From: Haemonchus contortus
Taxonomy: Eukaryota > Nematoda > Chromadorea > Rhabditida > Trichostrongylidae
Length of the DNA stretch: 64,000 nucleotides
Direction of reading: 5' to 3'
Assembly: GCA_000469685.2 (NCBI GenBank)
Contig: LS997564.1
Coordinates: 36,288,151 to 36,352,150, forward strand
Shown here one piece after another: positions 22,747 through 34,352 of the stretch (position 1 is its first letter; each line of letters begins with the position of its first letter). A program made the translations under genes and the position numbers. The notes beneath the pieces are model-generated. The model worked only from the letters and a program-made list of their open reading frames with translations, was not told where the DNA came from and did not search any database.

Positions 22747-23937
22747 TTCTATAATGGTCCGTCAAATTTGATATCATAGCACGGTACTTCCGTAAAAATC
22801 GGTATGACCTGATAGAGCGGTGATAGCGGTCAATCTCATGCAACGGCATCAGAAACAGAGGGAGCGAGGCAGCGTTAGGCAGGGGGGATGGGACATTCCT
22901 ATGAACTGCAAATGACGAATTATTCCCACCAGTGGATGCGAGACATGAGAAAAAGACACCTAACAGTGTCTGTTCTATGGCATACAAGCCATTTGTAGGG
23001 TGGTACCGAACGGTACGCTACGGCCGCATAGTCCAGGAATCCAAATCCCAGCTCGATATCCGGTACGACTCACCAAGCTTCCTTCATCCCTACAGAGCCG
23101 GGTTATTCGCATCAAATCCATAGGATGAATGCACCTTCGCCTCCAGCTCCCAAAACTCATTCGATGAGGCAGATAATTTCATTTTCTGTTTACATATAAG
23201 GGAGATTCAGAAAAAACCAATAATGTACGTGGACGCAGATCACCATCATAAGTCTTATTCTCACCCTCATATTTATTTATCTATTATTTTACTGAATGTG
23301 TCGGGTACATGGAAAAAGGGAAAAGGTGTAACTATTCAATAAAAAATATGTGGACCGAAAGTGAGCTTAATTTTGAGCAAAAACCCTGCATAACCCCTTT
23401 CCCCTTCCTCTCAGCCTTGCATTAGAGCATAACTGAATTGCATATGCAGAACTACTTGCTCGTAGAACTTGAACTCCGGTTTCTTTCAGAATTATAAGCG
23501 TTTGAGACGTTTCCATGGCAGTCTCACTTTTTTGATCGGCTGCTATTAGGAATCCTCTTCAAAGCTTTTCGCTATCATGCATCAATCTACAATTCTAAGG
23601 AACAACATTCAAAATGTCCCCCTATCGAAAAATATCAAGCAAAATAATAAATCAAACTATTATGCTATCAAAGTTTTCAGAAATACTCAAAACGTTTGAT
23701 ATTTGAAAATATTGTTTAAAATTTTTCAAAAATGTTTAGTGTTACGATTGCACTCAATCTAACAGAACTACGAATTAGTGTTCTGTGAACTATGGACCAT
23801 GGGCATAGAGATACTTTGAACGAAATTCCTCAATTTCTCCTTCCCTACAGGCGAGCAAAAAGGGAAGATGACATAGGTTTGATACTGTCTAAGGGCACAT
23901 TAGAGATAGAAACTTTAATGATTTTTCAATTTATACT
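22747..23937. other. Intergenic DNA, possible further SINE debris
   Basis: Around 22,990-23,120 a stretch with GGGTGGTACC, CAAATCCCAGCTCGATATCC and CTTCATCCCTACAGAGCCGG resembles a very diverged SINE. No exon set is supported elsewhere in the interval. Confidence 0.35.
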
Positions 23938-24200
23938 CTTGACACGCACGGTCAGGGGTTCGAATCCCGGATCGATGCCCGCCTAGGCCAACCAAGCCTT
24001 CCATCCCTCCGTGGTTGGTGAATTGGTACCAGACTCGTCTGGGAGGATAAAAGCACTGACTTGTACATCGGCTGGCCACTGCAAGACATTGTATAGGCCA
24101 CAAACGCACTCATTACGCCACTACGATTCTGAGTGGAAGTCGAAGGCGGGGGCGCATCCCACAGACGGCATTGATTAACGTCAAAAACTTTATCCTTTTA
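23938..24200 (+). mobile_element. tRNA-derived SINE, 5'-truncated, well conserved
   Basis: Begins just before the B box (GGTCAGGGGTTCGAATCCCG) and keeps the complete body and tail with the duplicated TTTATCC end. It is one of the copies closest to the apparent consensus. Confidence 0.85.
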
Positions 24201-24255
24201 TCCTTTACTCTTTTCACAATTTGAAAAATTACTCTTCCATAATTCAGAGTTGAGA

Positions 24256-24548
24256 GGTGACGGCCTCGAGATCATCAACCTTATTCGAAACGGGTACCCG
24301 ATTTCGGCTCCCATCCATTCATAGTCACAGTGGCTGCTTGAATGCATATGCGACCTATGCAATGAATTGCAGTTGCCAGTCGATGTACAAATCGGTGTTT
24401 TTATTCTCCCAGACAACTCTGATCCCATTGAGTCAAATCCCGGAAGATGGAGAGCTTGAATGACTTGGGCAGACATCGATCCGGGTTTCGAACCCGTGAC
24501 CATGTGTGTGTAATGGTGCGCCACTTGCCACTACACCATCTCCGCTCC
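24256..24548 (-). mobile_element. tRNA-derived SINE, opposed to the preceding copy
   Basis: Minus-strand copy with intact-looking B box (GGGTTTCGAACCCGTGACC read on plus) and A-box end CCACTTGCCACTACACCATC. It faces the 23,938 copy tail to tail about 55-100 bp away. Confidence 0.8.
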
Positions 24549-25924
24549 TTTTTCACAGTTATTGCCACCAAACTTTCAGAAATAGAGGGTAAAGGCGAAT
24601 TCATTCAAAATGTAGTGAATAGCGTATCATAGTTTGCTCATAGAGACAAATATTTGAACAGCTCTCACTACTACTTTATAGCCGCTTATAGGCCATAAGT
24701 CAGACTGATGGTGAATCCATGGATCAACTTGACCAATTTCTCCAAGCAGTCCGGACATTACTGACCTTTCCTACATACATCTCACAATAGATCAATCTGA
24801 TTTCCTGAGATGTGCCGCGTACTCGAATCTCTATCGCAATCGCAGTAACGTTTCCATACTTGCTCAGCATGAATACTTCAATTTCGAGGTATCTCGGTCT
24901 TCGCTTATGAATGCGGATGTCGACGAAGCGGTCTCTAGATCCTTGCTGTGCCCTATCTGAACTGTTTTCCAGTCCGATAATGCCCCATGTTCATGTCATA
25001 CTAGGTTTTCATGGATTCGTCTTAGTTGGAAATCTCGGGGACCGTTTTTATCGTGAATCATGCTTTCAAGCAATGACCTTCAGGGATCAGCTGAAGCATA
25101 GGTCAGGGAATTCTCCTCTCCAAAAGTCTCGGGATTATGACTACGTGTATTCAAAGCGTAAGAGATGGAAGGCCGAGCAGATCTGAGCTGGACCAGGATC
25201 TGCTTTCTCCACCATCATGTAGTAGCAAGCCTCTTGCCACAGCTCCACCTTTGAGTATCCGCTTCATTTGACTGCACACAATGGCTCATTAGGGACTTGA
25301 AAATCGATGGCTTCAACCGATGGTTAAAGACTTTGGGAAAATCAAGTTCTATGAAGTTTTGGCTGGATTTGTTGCCGTAACCCTTTCCTTTCGCAACTCT
25401 TCAAAGGATCTTTGAACGCTGCATAATAAAAGTATGCGGTGTTGCCAAGGTGTAAAGCGTAGCAACGTAGGCAAAAAAGAGAGTTTCTGTAATTTTTCGA
25501 ATATTACTTATTGCATTCGCTTTTTTCAATTTCGCACCTGCAACAATTACTTCGTTGCTGCCAACAAGCTCATTGTCAAGAGCTAGCGATATAAAGGTGG
25601 AGAGATTTGGCATGATGCCAATATTTATGGTAACAAATAAGTTCCATAATCGCATTGATAATTTGATTTTGCAGATTTCCAGCGGTATTCCGGTTTTCCT
25701 ACCCCACTGAAGGGCTGCCTAGCTCCCGCACTCTTCATTGAACCCTTTAACTTTGAACCCAATAATCTTACCTACTTCGTTCGGAAGTTATACAGAAGGA
25801 AAGACCATTATGATATATTGTTATGAGTACGATTTTTATAATGACATGTATTGAATTACATCTCTTTGGTGACGGTAATAGGTTTTTAGTTGATTTTCCC
25901 ATCATTGGGTCATTAGGAAGTTGA
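24549..25924. other. Intergenic DNA, no gene seen
   Basis: No recognised domain in either strand; short open frames at 24,911-25,186 and 25,401-25,655 have no splice or homology support. Confidence 0.4.
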
Positions 25925-26050
25925 GATCAAGCGGTTTCTCGGTAGGGATAAAGAGTACGGCACCCGAACAGCACTTGTGAGGGTTCGAGTCCCATCCGAG
26001 GCCGAAGTATTGCTCGTAACTCGCCAACCTTGTGAGACTGCGATCAGTAT
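25925..26050 (+). repeat. Second tRNA-like repeat family, copy 3
   Basis: Contains GAGGGTTCGAGTCCCATCCG with flanking CGAGGCCGAAGTATTGC and CGCCAACCTTGTGAGACTGC, matching the copies at 11,745 and 19,348. The B-box core is intact here. No complete cloverleaf with an acceptor stem was found. Confidence 0.55.
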
Positions 26051-27499
26051 TTTGATTGACGTTGAGTTCAAAGGGCGCTGAACGCAGGCGGGCAAAACCC
26101 TCAGTCTGGGTGGGATCCTGCCCTGTCTGAACCCTACTTTCCCTACAGTCCCCTACACTTTGCTACCTCTTATCCATTACACTATTCTTCCAAAACATAA
26201 CAAAAACGAGTAATTATTACAATATTTTCGAAGCGAATGTGACACTAACCAGCCCAGCGTTAAAGTGTTTTTTGGGTTTATTTGAAATCGATTATTGCGT
26301 CCCAGTTCTAGGCTCATCCTTTCTGCCATTTCATACAGTGCTTTGTCCACCAGCACCATCTGCTCGTCGACTTTCGCTCTTTCCTCTTCTGTTCTTTCCT
26401 GAGGATTTTCTGTATCAATTTTGGTATCTTGAGATGGTCATTGCTAATTTGGGGGCTGTTTTGAGAGCCATAGAACGTGTGAGTAAATATGTACATAGTT
26501 ATGTAAACAAATAAATAATCAATGTAATAAATAAAAACGAAAGCCTGCCCAAGGTAGCAAAGCTTTGTCCGGAATTCCGCGTGAGTTCCATATGCTGAAT
26601 AAATAGTAGATCAACCCAGAGGTAGAGCGTCGGCCAGGGGGCGAGCTATCGCTCACTTCAGTCGCCAACTCTGAACGGACCTTCTGCTCCACAAATGTCA
26701 CAAATATTGCAAGGAGAGGGGGAGAACGGGGGAGTAGAAAAGGTGTGGGTGCTGGGAAACAGGTGATGGACTCTTTCATATTAGGGCGCGAGGCTACGAG
26801 ACAACTAGCAAGCTACCGCCGTGCACTGTGGCCGGATCGATCCTAGTGCTACACACCCAGATCAGGGAGGAATGCCTGATTTACACTTTCCTAAGCCATT
26901 TCATTTTGGTCGACAAAATTATTTTCTAGAAGCTACCGAAAAGCAGAAGGCGTTTTTGTTCTACCATACCTATCAAAACCCTTTGAATGCAGTAAAATTT
27001 TACGATTTTCTTTGCATTTAATATTTCCATCTGCACTGAAATCAATTTTCTTTTGCTAATGCCTGGGATGATGTATGATTCCAATTTATAGCTCTGTCAG
27101 CTGCTCCTACATGAGCCGCCGAAAGAGTCACTCAACCTGCAGCAATAACAAATTGCTAATGCTTTTATGAAGCTCATAAAGCATGACAATGACTGCAAAC
27201 ATAATGGGCAGAGACTCTGCTCAGAATTTGAGCGACCTCGAGTGCTAACAATCTAAACAACTTACAAAAAACAATTCATAGGTTCATCACCGCTCCTAGA
27301 CATGATTTGTCTACGGCCTCAGCATTTTTATCACTTTCTTATGATCTAAATGTTAGGCAGTGTCATAACGGGCGTCTAAAAGGGTCTGAGCATTCTGCAG
27401 TTCGATTCTTTCGCTGAACTCTTTTAGATTCAAGGGTAATTAGAGGTTAAAGATTAAGAATTCACGATTCGCGATAAGCCGAGATATCCCGCCAGGATA
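26051..27499. other. Intergenic DNA with one weak exon-like frame
   Basis: On the minus strand about 26,385-26,250 a frame reads ERTEEERAKVDEQMVLVDKA and continues as a helical, charged stretch. It could be an exon of an unseen gene, but no donor or partner exon was found. Nothing else is recognisable. Confidence 0.25.
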
Positions 27500-27770
27500 A
27501 ATCTGTGGCCGCCTCTTATACCATATGTGGCGCTATCAGGTCGGAAACGGTCTACATAAGGCGTTATGTCCCTTGTGTATACGTGGACGAGTTTCACCGG
27601 CATTGTAGAGGCTGAAAAGATCACAAAGAAACCGTGTAGGGAGTCCAAACAACTTCTCATGACCCATAGCGACAGTGAAAGACAATTCTGGACAGTTTTG
27701 TCATGATGTAGTCAGCCCTTTGCCCAATTGCAACAACTGAAATCTCGTCCGAATACCCCTTCCATGTTAT
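27500..27770 (+). repeat. Diverged dispersed repeat, copy 1
   Basis: Shares an ordered series of blocks with 54,615-54,905: AATCTGTGGCC, TATGTGGCGCTATCAG, TAAGGCG, GTGGACGAGTTT, CATTGTAGAGG, TGACCCATAGCGACAGTG and GCAACAACTGAAATCTCGTCC. Both copies have the same orientation and similar length. The family is not identified. Confidence 0.7.
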
Positions 27771-27854
27771 TTCCGTCGTGGTAATCTCGTCCAACCTCTA
27801 TTTCCCCTACTTTTGGGAAGCCTCATCTAGTCTAGAAGAATGAAACCCCTAAAT

Positions 27855-27980
27855 TACACATCAGACCACCGCAATTTATTGTATAGGCCATATAAATGCG
27901 ACAGTGAATGGATGTCGATTGCGAGGCTGCATCCTCAAAACGAGAATGATCAGAGCCGAACGACCTAATCCTTTATCTTG
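27855..27980 (+). mobile_element. SINE 3' half
   Basis: CACCGCAATTTATTGTATAG, a degraded GGATGTCGATTGCGAGGC segment and GAATGATCAGAGCCGAACG..CTTTATC match the last ~120 bp of the SINE. The tRNA-like head is missing. Confidence 0.6.
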
Positions 27981-30002
27981 TGGTATTGCTATAATGTGTT
28001 ATAGAACTGGAGAAACTGTCAAATCAGAAAACGTTGACTATTTGAAAGTTATTGAGAAACCCCTTCGAATGTTATCTATCCCAGGGTACAAATTTTAGTG
28101 ATCCAGATGTGATTGACAGCCAGTCCCGTGAGCCTATGACCCTCCCAGCGAGATGGCAGACAACGGCATCAAACGCCCTTTGTATACCCGAGCTCCACGA
28201 CAACGCTGGACCACATGTTGTCAACCCCTTCAATGCCGGTACCGCTTGCCTGGGAAATGGCTCCACATGTCCTTCTAGAAGTTCCGTCCCTTCCACTAAT
28301 TCCTGACTCTGAAGCCATATTCAAGCAATAAACCACGACGTTCAATGGTCCTAAAACTAAGATCGCCTTTTTTGACAACCAGTCAGCTGTATTCCGAGAC
28401 TCCATATAAAGGACCAGCTCAGGGAATAGTTCGGCGTTCTTGGCAACAGTTACCAATACATTGATATTTGGAATTTGATGGGATCAATTCTTTTGAGGGA
28501 AATTCAGCCAACTCGGAGAAGTTCTCCGTCCCGAAATACCTATTTTCCCACAATGGATGCTTTTCTGAGCGCCTGCTCCAGGTCATAGCCCCATCTCGTC
28601 TGGTAATAGAAGTAAATAAATATTTCAACATCTAACCCGCTGCACTTTTATTGTGTGAGTCAAGTCAGCTGATGGAATTTGTACGACCTCGCACTTTGGG
28701 GCTTCAGAGCTTCGTGGGTTTCGAACCCCACCAATGGAACGGTAGTCGAGTGGGATAAAATTGCTAAGAATCCGCTCTAAGGTTTGATTAAGGGCTTTGA
28801 ATATGAGAATGGCACTTTCAATTTTTGGGACGAAACTTTATCATTTGCATGACTCCTACATCAATTTTCTTTTATCCAAGGTGGTTAAGTGGGGACTGTC
28901 ATCACAGGGGCGCCGAGATGGTGGCGGAACATCCAGTATAGGACGGCAGTGGAACCAACACTTGCGATGGCACAGCTTGAAAGCGCTCGGCTACGAAAAC
29001 TTAGCATATGGAAGAAGACAATCTGTCATTTGACCGTTTTACGAGCAACCTGGGCAAAAACTGCTCTTTTTCACCAGTAGAGTTCACAGAGTTGACTACC
29101 CGATCCAGAAATTGAACCATTCAGAGGAGCTGACCCCAGGCAGCTTCATCTGCCGACTAATCCTTCCCACATTTGCTTTGGAATTCCACGAGCATTCGCT
29201 CCATTTGTTCGATAATTGACCAATGTTATAAACACGATGTCGCCTACGAAACGAGAAGGTGATGTTATTGGCAGCCGTCGGCGACTTTTCCTTCCTAAAT
29301 TCCTATTTTCAACAGGCGCATGCCTTTTCTGGGAGCGAAACTGACAAATTTGAACGGGGTCGTATCACACCGTCGGATTCCTCTTTTCACGTCGTTGATG
29401 ACATCCTCGTGAATTGACGGGAATGTGACCATTAACCTGTTGTAGATCTCATGGAGTACCCCTTCAATGCGTATATGGTAATGTTCCAAATGAATGGAAG
29501 CTTCAAGACCGACTGTCCCGAATACTTACAATATTTCACATTTGATACCCATATATACAACATTATTACCTAAGAATGAGTAAAAGCTTTAGGCTTGCTG
29601 CCGTAGAAAAAATGTTGTATTTCACATTTATTACAGATCTCTGAGTAGGGGGACAGATGTGGTGTAGAGGCACGCATGGTCCGAGTTGGATTCCTGAAAT
29701 TCTTTCGCGAGTAATCGTAGACAGGCCTTCAAACGCTTCTACAACCCCGAATGGGAGTCGAAGGCGTGGGCGATGACTCAGGTGGAATTCATTACCGGCA
29801 GAAACTTTAAAGTTCATGTGAATTGGAGCATAATAGAACTCCTGACTACCACTTATCTCCCAGACAGACTCTCCTTGATGGATGATGCCACATATCAGTG
29901 AACAACCCCTTTCTCTGAGAACTTCAACAATTTGTAAGCTTGTTTCATACACTTTAAATCTTGCATTGGTTGCTTTTATAAAAGTTACTGTGAGGATATG
30001 AG
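27981..30002. other. Intergenic DNA, minor SINE head at 29,652
   Basis: No supported gene. Near 29,652-29,690, GATGTGGTGTAGAGGCACGC resembles the A-box end of the SINE but stops soon after. The 28,700-28,730 segment GTGGGTTTCGAACCCCACC looks like a T-arm but no tRNA body surrounds it. Confidence 0.35.
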
Positions 30003-30273
30003 ATAAAGTTTTGTCTGAGGGATGCGCCCCCGCACTCGAATTCAATTCAGAAACCTAGTGGCGTAATGAGTGCGTATGTGGCCTATACAATGACTTTTGA
30101 TGGCCAGCCGATGTTTAAGTCAGTGCTTTTATCCTCTCAGACAAGTCTGATACCAATTGACCGACCCCAGAAGGATGGGAAGCTTGGTTGGCTTAAACGG
30201 ATACTGATCCGGGATTCGAACCCGTAACCATGCATGTGTGGTAGTGCGCCACTTGCTACTACCACCTTCATCC
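30003..30273 (-). mobile_element. tRNA-derived SINE, near full length
   Basis: Minus-strand copy with GATGCGCCCCCGCACTCG 3' region, GGCCTATACAATGACTT, GGGATTCGAACCCGTAACC (B box) and GCGCCACTTGCTACTACCAC (A-box end). Confidence 0.85.
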
Positions 30274-31194
30274 TCATAGCACCGTTAAATTATTTATTTA
30301 TTTTGCCTAGTCACTTGATGTTTTCGCTTGGATAACACTACCATCGCAACCCATAATTCAGGCTGAGATCCAAGTGCAAGGGCGTCCCTGGGCGAGGAGT
30401 TAGATATAAGACCCAGCGCTGAGAAATGGAGCAGAGAGTTTGCGATGCGATAGTAAATAAACAACCCCGGGAAGTTTGGAAGTAGAGTTCACGCTCTAGG
30501 CTGAAGCAAATCGATTTATTGATTGGCAATGATTGGCCCACAGTATTCGATGGTAATGCCTGAATATCAGGGAGACTGATGAGAGAAATATGAGCATCTC
30601 ACTTCTGAGTAATGGCTCCAGATGTTTGTCATTTTATTATGCATTCATCCTGGTGAAATTATGGGATGAGCTATGCGGTAAACATGTTCTTCCATCCACA
30701 TCTGCTGCTTAATTACTTTCAACATTCCTCGAGTCTCCTTGAGAAGCCTCCCAGCACTCGTTCCCTTCTGGCACATTCATTTATGCTGGCTCCGACTTTG
30801 AAAAGCTCCACCAGAACTTCGGAGTCGCAGTGACTACCCACCCCAGCACTGCTGCCCCGACCTCTGAGATCGAATCCTACCCCATTTGACCGCTCCATTC
30901 GAGTTTTTGGGTGTGCTGCACAGTTACCATGAAAAATGGAAGCATAGTCATGAGTTATGGGCAGTCCCACTCGAGTTAAATTATTTATGGCGTATTGGAA
31001 AAGGGCCCAGCCAGTAAGGCCTTTCCCCATTAAATTCATCATAAAATACCCCTTTCCAGATTCTCTTGCAGCCAATGTGTGAAATATTGCTGACTGGTAA
31101 ATCCATAGGGCTTGAAATTCGTGAAATTCTTATTTGTCATTCATGAATCTGGCCATGGAATCCTTATTTTGGGTACAGTGATATTTTAAAGTCA
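30274..31194. other. Intergenic DNA, no gene seen
   Basis: No recognisable exon. A 118-codon minus frame at 30,719-31,075 has no identifiable domain. Confidence 0.4.
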
Positions 31195-31456
31195 TCCCAC
31201 GCGCCCACATTCGATTTCCAGTCAGAATCGTAATGGTGTATTGAATGCGTATGTGGCCTATACAATGACTTGAGGTAGCCAGTCGATTTACAAGTTAGGG
31301 CTTTCATCCTTCCAGACCAATCCCAGTCTGGTACCAACTCATCGACCCATGAGGGATGGAAGGGTCGGTTGGACTAGGGAGATATGATCCATGATTTGAA
31401 CCGTGACCATTCATGTTTACGACACTGCGCCACTTGCCACTACACCACCTCCCTAT
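31195..31456 (-). mobile_element. tRNA-derived SINE (first of a tandem pair)
   Basis: Minus-strand copy with GTATGTGGCCTATACAATGA, GGGATGGAAGGGTCGGTTGG and the CCACTTGCCACTACACCACC end. The B box is damaged. Confidence 0.8.
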
Positions 31457-31464
31457 ACGTTAAA

Positions 31465-31691
31465 GGATGAAAGATGAAGTCTTTGATCGATCCCGTGTGA
31501 GGGATTCGCTCACGCATTCGATTTCCATTCAAAATCGTAGTGCTGGCTCCCAGATGAGTTTGGTACCAATTAATGGACCCTAGGGGGAGGAAGGCCCGAT
31601 TGAACTACGTAGGACGTTATTACGGGATTCGAACCAGTGACCATGCGTATATGATAATGCGTCACTTGCCACTACACCACCTTCGCCCATT
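31465..31691 (-). mobile_element. tRNA-derived SINE with internal deletion (second of pair)
   Basis: Follows directly in the same orientation. The part between the AAAATCGTAGTGC segment and CCCAGATGAGTTTGGTACC is deleted; the B box (GGGATTCGAACCAGTGACC) and A-box end are present. Confidence 0.8.
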
Positions 31692-33239
31692 GGGTAATAA
31701 CCAGAATATGTAGATATGCATAGTGACTACAAATTTCGCCGATAGAAACGAACTTTTTTGCTATCGATAGTCATCGAAAATCTCAAAATAATCGAATTAT
31801 TGGTCAATTCGTGGTATGTACCTTTGATCAAACTTCTTATAGTAGATTATTTGAGATTGCTGACTGCCTTCTATCAGCATTTATGGCATCAACAGTTCAG
31901 AGCACCCTATAATTTTCCTCTTTGACACTTTTTTCCGTTTAACGACGGCTTTCCTACTTTCTGAAGACCTAGTTCAGTCTTCGGACAACTTATACGCCTC
32001 TCTATCTTAAGACTATTCTATTTCGAGGCTACTGGTTATAGGTCCTGCACATTTCTATTGAATATTCATTTACTTCTAATATATTGTCGATCAGTAGCGA
32101 ATTTAATGAAGCTCATTGTTATCCCAGAGATCACTCAAGCCATTCGAGGTCGACCCAATAATAGCAAACCAATTAGAGACAAAAATAGCCTAGACTTCTA
32201 CTTGCCAACTTTAGAAGTCGTTGTAAGGGTTGAGTATGAGTTTGAATTCTGGATGGAAGCTGAAAGTATGACATCTTCCGGAACGGGTCCGTTTAACAGT
32301 CAACGACCAGGGCTACAACAAAGTAACTAACCAGGGCAGTTCCTAATGCGAAAAATGACTTAGCCTCCCTACTCTCCATCCAATCCTGGCTCTTGAAGAA
32401 TCCTTTTCTAGTCTGTTACCATTTTTTGCTAGATCAAGGGTAAGGCAGCAGACTTAGGACGGTGGTAACTAGCACCGTCCCTATGTTGTCGATAAGGGTC
32501 GAATCGCGCAATCCGGACCTATAGTCGCTCAAACCCCTACTCTTTTGACCTGTAGCATAACCGTTCCCCAAGATACCTCATCCTTTAGGCCCGCCTGCTC
32601 TCCCAGACTTGAGTATGCACTCAACTGCACTAATATACCAACAGGGTGTTGAGGGTGTGGCTTATCCTAAAAAGGATCTAGAGAAGTCAGAAAACAGAAT
32701 GGCACGGGTCGTACAGGTTACTTTACCCACCCACTTCCCTGTCATGTAAAGAGCCAGATGAGTAACTGACTCGTCCAATTATCAGCCAGTCATCCAATCC
32801 TCCCCATAGAATTGGTCTCGATTTTCGATCACTGCGTCATGAACCCATCTGTGGCCAGTTCTGGCGGCCTTGCGGTTACATTTGTCCGGAATGCGGTTTC
32901 CGCACAACATTCCGAACATATTGGAAAACATTCGCATCTATTCATCTTCGTTGAGTATCACTCACATGACTAGCTCAACTGCCTAACGGCCACTTTTCTG
33001 TCGCCATGAAAATTGTTGACGTCGTCTTGTCGCCCCTCATCACAATTCCACATCGCCCACAACGGCACCACACATTCCCCAAAACTACGATCCATTGGTT
33101 GAAAGAGGTATTCATGGAACTCGGGCCATTATATTTTTCTGTATTTTGTCGTCAATTCGGTGATACCGTAACGTTTTCGCGATCACTCGGACTTTGAAGA
33201 ATGTTCTAGTCCTTCACAACCATTGTCGACTGCCTAATC
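31692..33239. other. Intergenic DNA, no gene seen
   Basis: No supported exons or repeats beyond short AT-rich tracts. A 90-codon plus frame at 32,058-32,330 is unassigned. Confidence 0.4.
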
Positions 33240-33345
33240 ATGACTTGTTCAGAGGCTCCACCCACTGCCAACCATCTAGGTCACGCCCACATCGCAGACT
33301 CCGGAAAACTTCCGTCGTCGTCGTCGTCGTCACAGCCGTTCAGCG

Positions 33346-33376
<31 letters not shown>

Positions 33377-33685
33377 CATGGATCGTAAAGATATTGAAGA
33401 TTTTTTACGACGTTCAAATTCAATATGCGATCAGGTATGGTCATCCTTTTCCTTCTTTCATCATAATTTTTCTGTATTTCCTCTTTTTTTCAAAGTTTTC
33501 AGCCCTTACCGTGGATTAGGGATGTAATTTCAAAAGTACATCAATTAGGACCCCTCCTGAACAGCGCTAAGTGGCTTGTGTTTGTCTTGCGCAGCAGCAT
33601 ACACTACATGGAATTCCCATTCGACGATAAGGCGATAACCGAGGATGAGACGGCACAAGGAGAGAGGGGACCCAGATGTTTCTAA
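33240..33685 (+). CDS. Small two-exon gene candidate with CTG run upstream
   Basis: Candidate start ATG at 33,378 directly after nine CTG triplets (from 33,348). Exon 1 to 33,434 encodes MDRKDIEDFLRRSNSICDQ. A donor GTATGG and an acceptor TTTTCAG give a 68-bp intron. Exon 2 from 33,503 is open in the same phase to a TAA at 33,683-33,685, giving 79 residues in all. A further open exon-like block with acceptor CTCCTCAG lies at 33,722-33,879 but I found no donor to join it. Upstream in frame the DNA reads a Ser run and a Leu run, probably untranslated. No domain is recognised. The nematode-type intron is the main support. Confidence 0.3.
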
Positions 33686-33949
33686 AGGGTACTGGATCAG
33701 AGTCTGCTCGCACTCTTTCTCCTCAGAGGACAAAATTTGCTGCCCAAGCCCCTAGTGTTGGGCCGCCGTATTTTCACAATGGGCACAAGCATTGGCCATA
33801 TGGAATGGCTGGCAAAATTCCGAGCAGACTGAACCCCATTAGAATTTTACGATCAGCCACTAATGCTGCTGCTCAGTAACTCGAAAATCTAACGGGAAAA
33901 ACGAAAGCGAATAGCAAAATATGATGAATGACAAAATAAATAAAAATTA

Positions 33950-34350
33950 CCCTAAAATTCCATAGATAAGAGCGGGTGAGCCTTCCGGTGAAAAATTAAT
34001 TGGAAAAAATCGAAATTGAATGCAGTCACCCCTCTAACTTGATGGATGGGTAGATTAAACCTCGAGGAAGAAGTTAAGAAGAAGCTCCGCCCCTCAACTC
34101 TAAACCCCGCCCTCTTAATAAACAATTTATATAAAAAAACAGCGATCCGTAAAAATCGCTGTTTTTTATATGAATTGTTTATTAAGTGGGCGGGGTTTAG
34201 AGTTGAAGGGCGGAGCTTCTTCTTAACTTCTTCTTCGAAGTTTAATTTACCCACCCATCAAGTTAGAGGGGTGACTGCATTCAATTTCGATTTTTTCCAA
34301 TTAATTTTTCACCGGAAGGCTCACCCGCTCTTATCTATGGAATTTTAGGG
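33950..34350. mobile_element. 401-bp palindromic MITE
   Basis: Starts CCCTAAAATTCCATAGATAA and ends with its reverse complement, TTATCTATGGAATTTTAGGG. It is flanked on both sides by TA (33,948-33,949 and 34,351-34,352), which suggests a TA target duplication. The two arms of about 195 bp are nearly perfect complements, centred near 34,150 around a small hairpin with CAGCGAT/ATCGCTG. There is no transposase. The near-identical 100-codon frames on the two strands simply reflect the palindrome. Confidence 0.9.
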
Positions 34351-34352
34351 TA

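Noticed and set aside
23938..24000. tRNA gene suggested by GGTTCGAATCCC
   Set aside because: No acceptor or anticodon stem can be formed; the core belongs to the tRNA-derived SINE.
28690..28740. tRNA suggested by GTGGGTTTCGAACCCCAC
   Set aside because: T-arm-like stem only; no D arm or acceptor stem at the right distance.
29566..30045. 159-codon minus-strand frame
   Set aside because: Its N-terminal part is antisense to a SINE and the rest has no recognisable motif.
33952..34348. Two near-identical 100-codon frames on opposite strands
   Set aside because: Consequence of the perfect palindrome of the MITE; no protein family.
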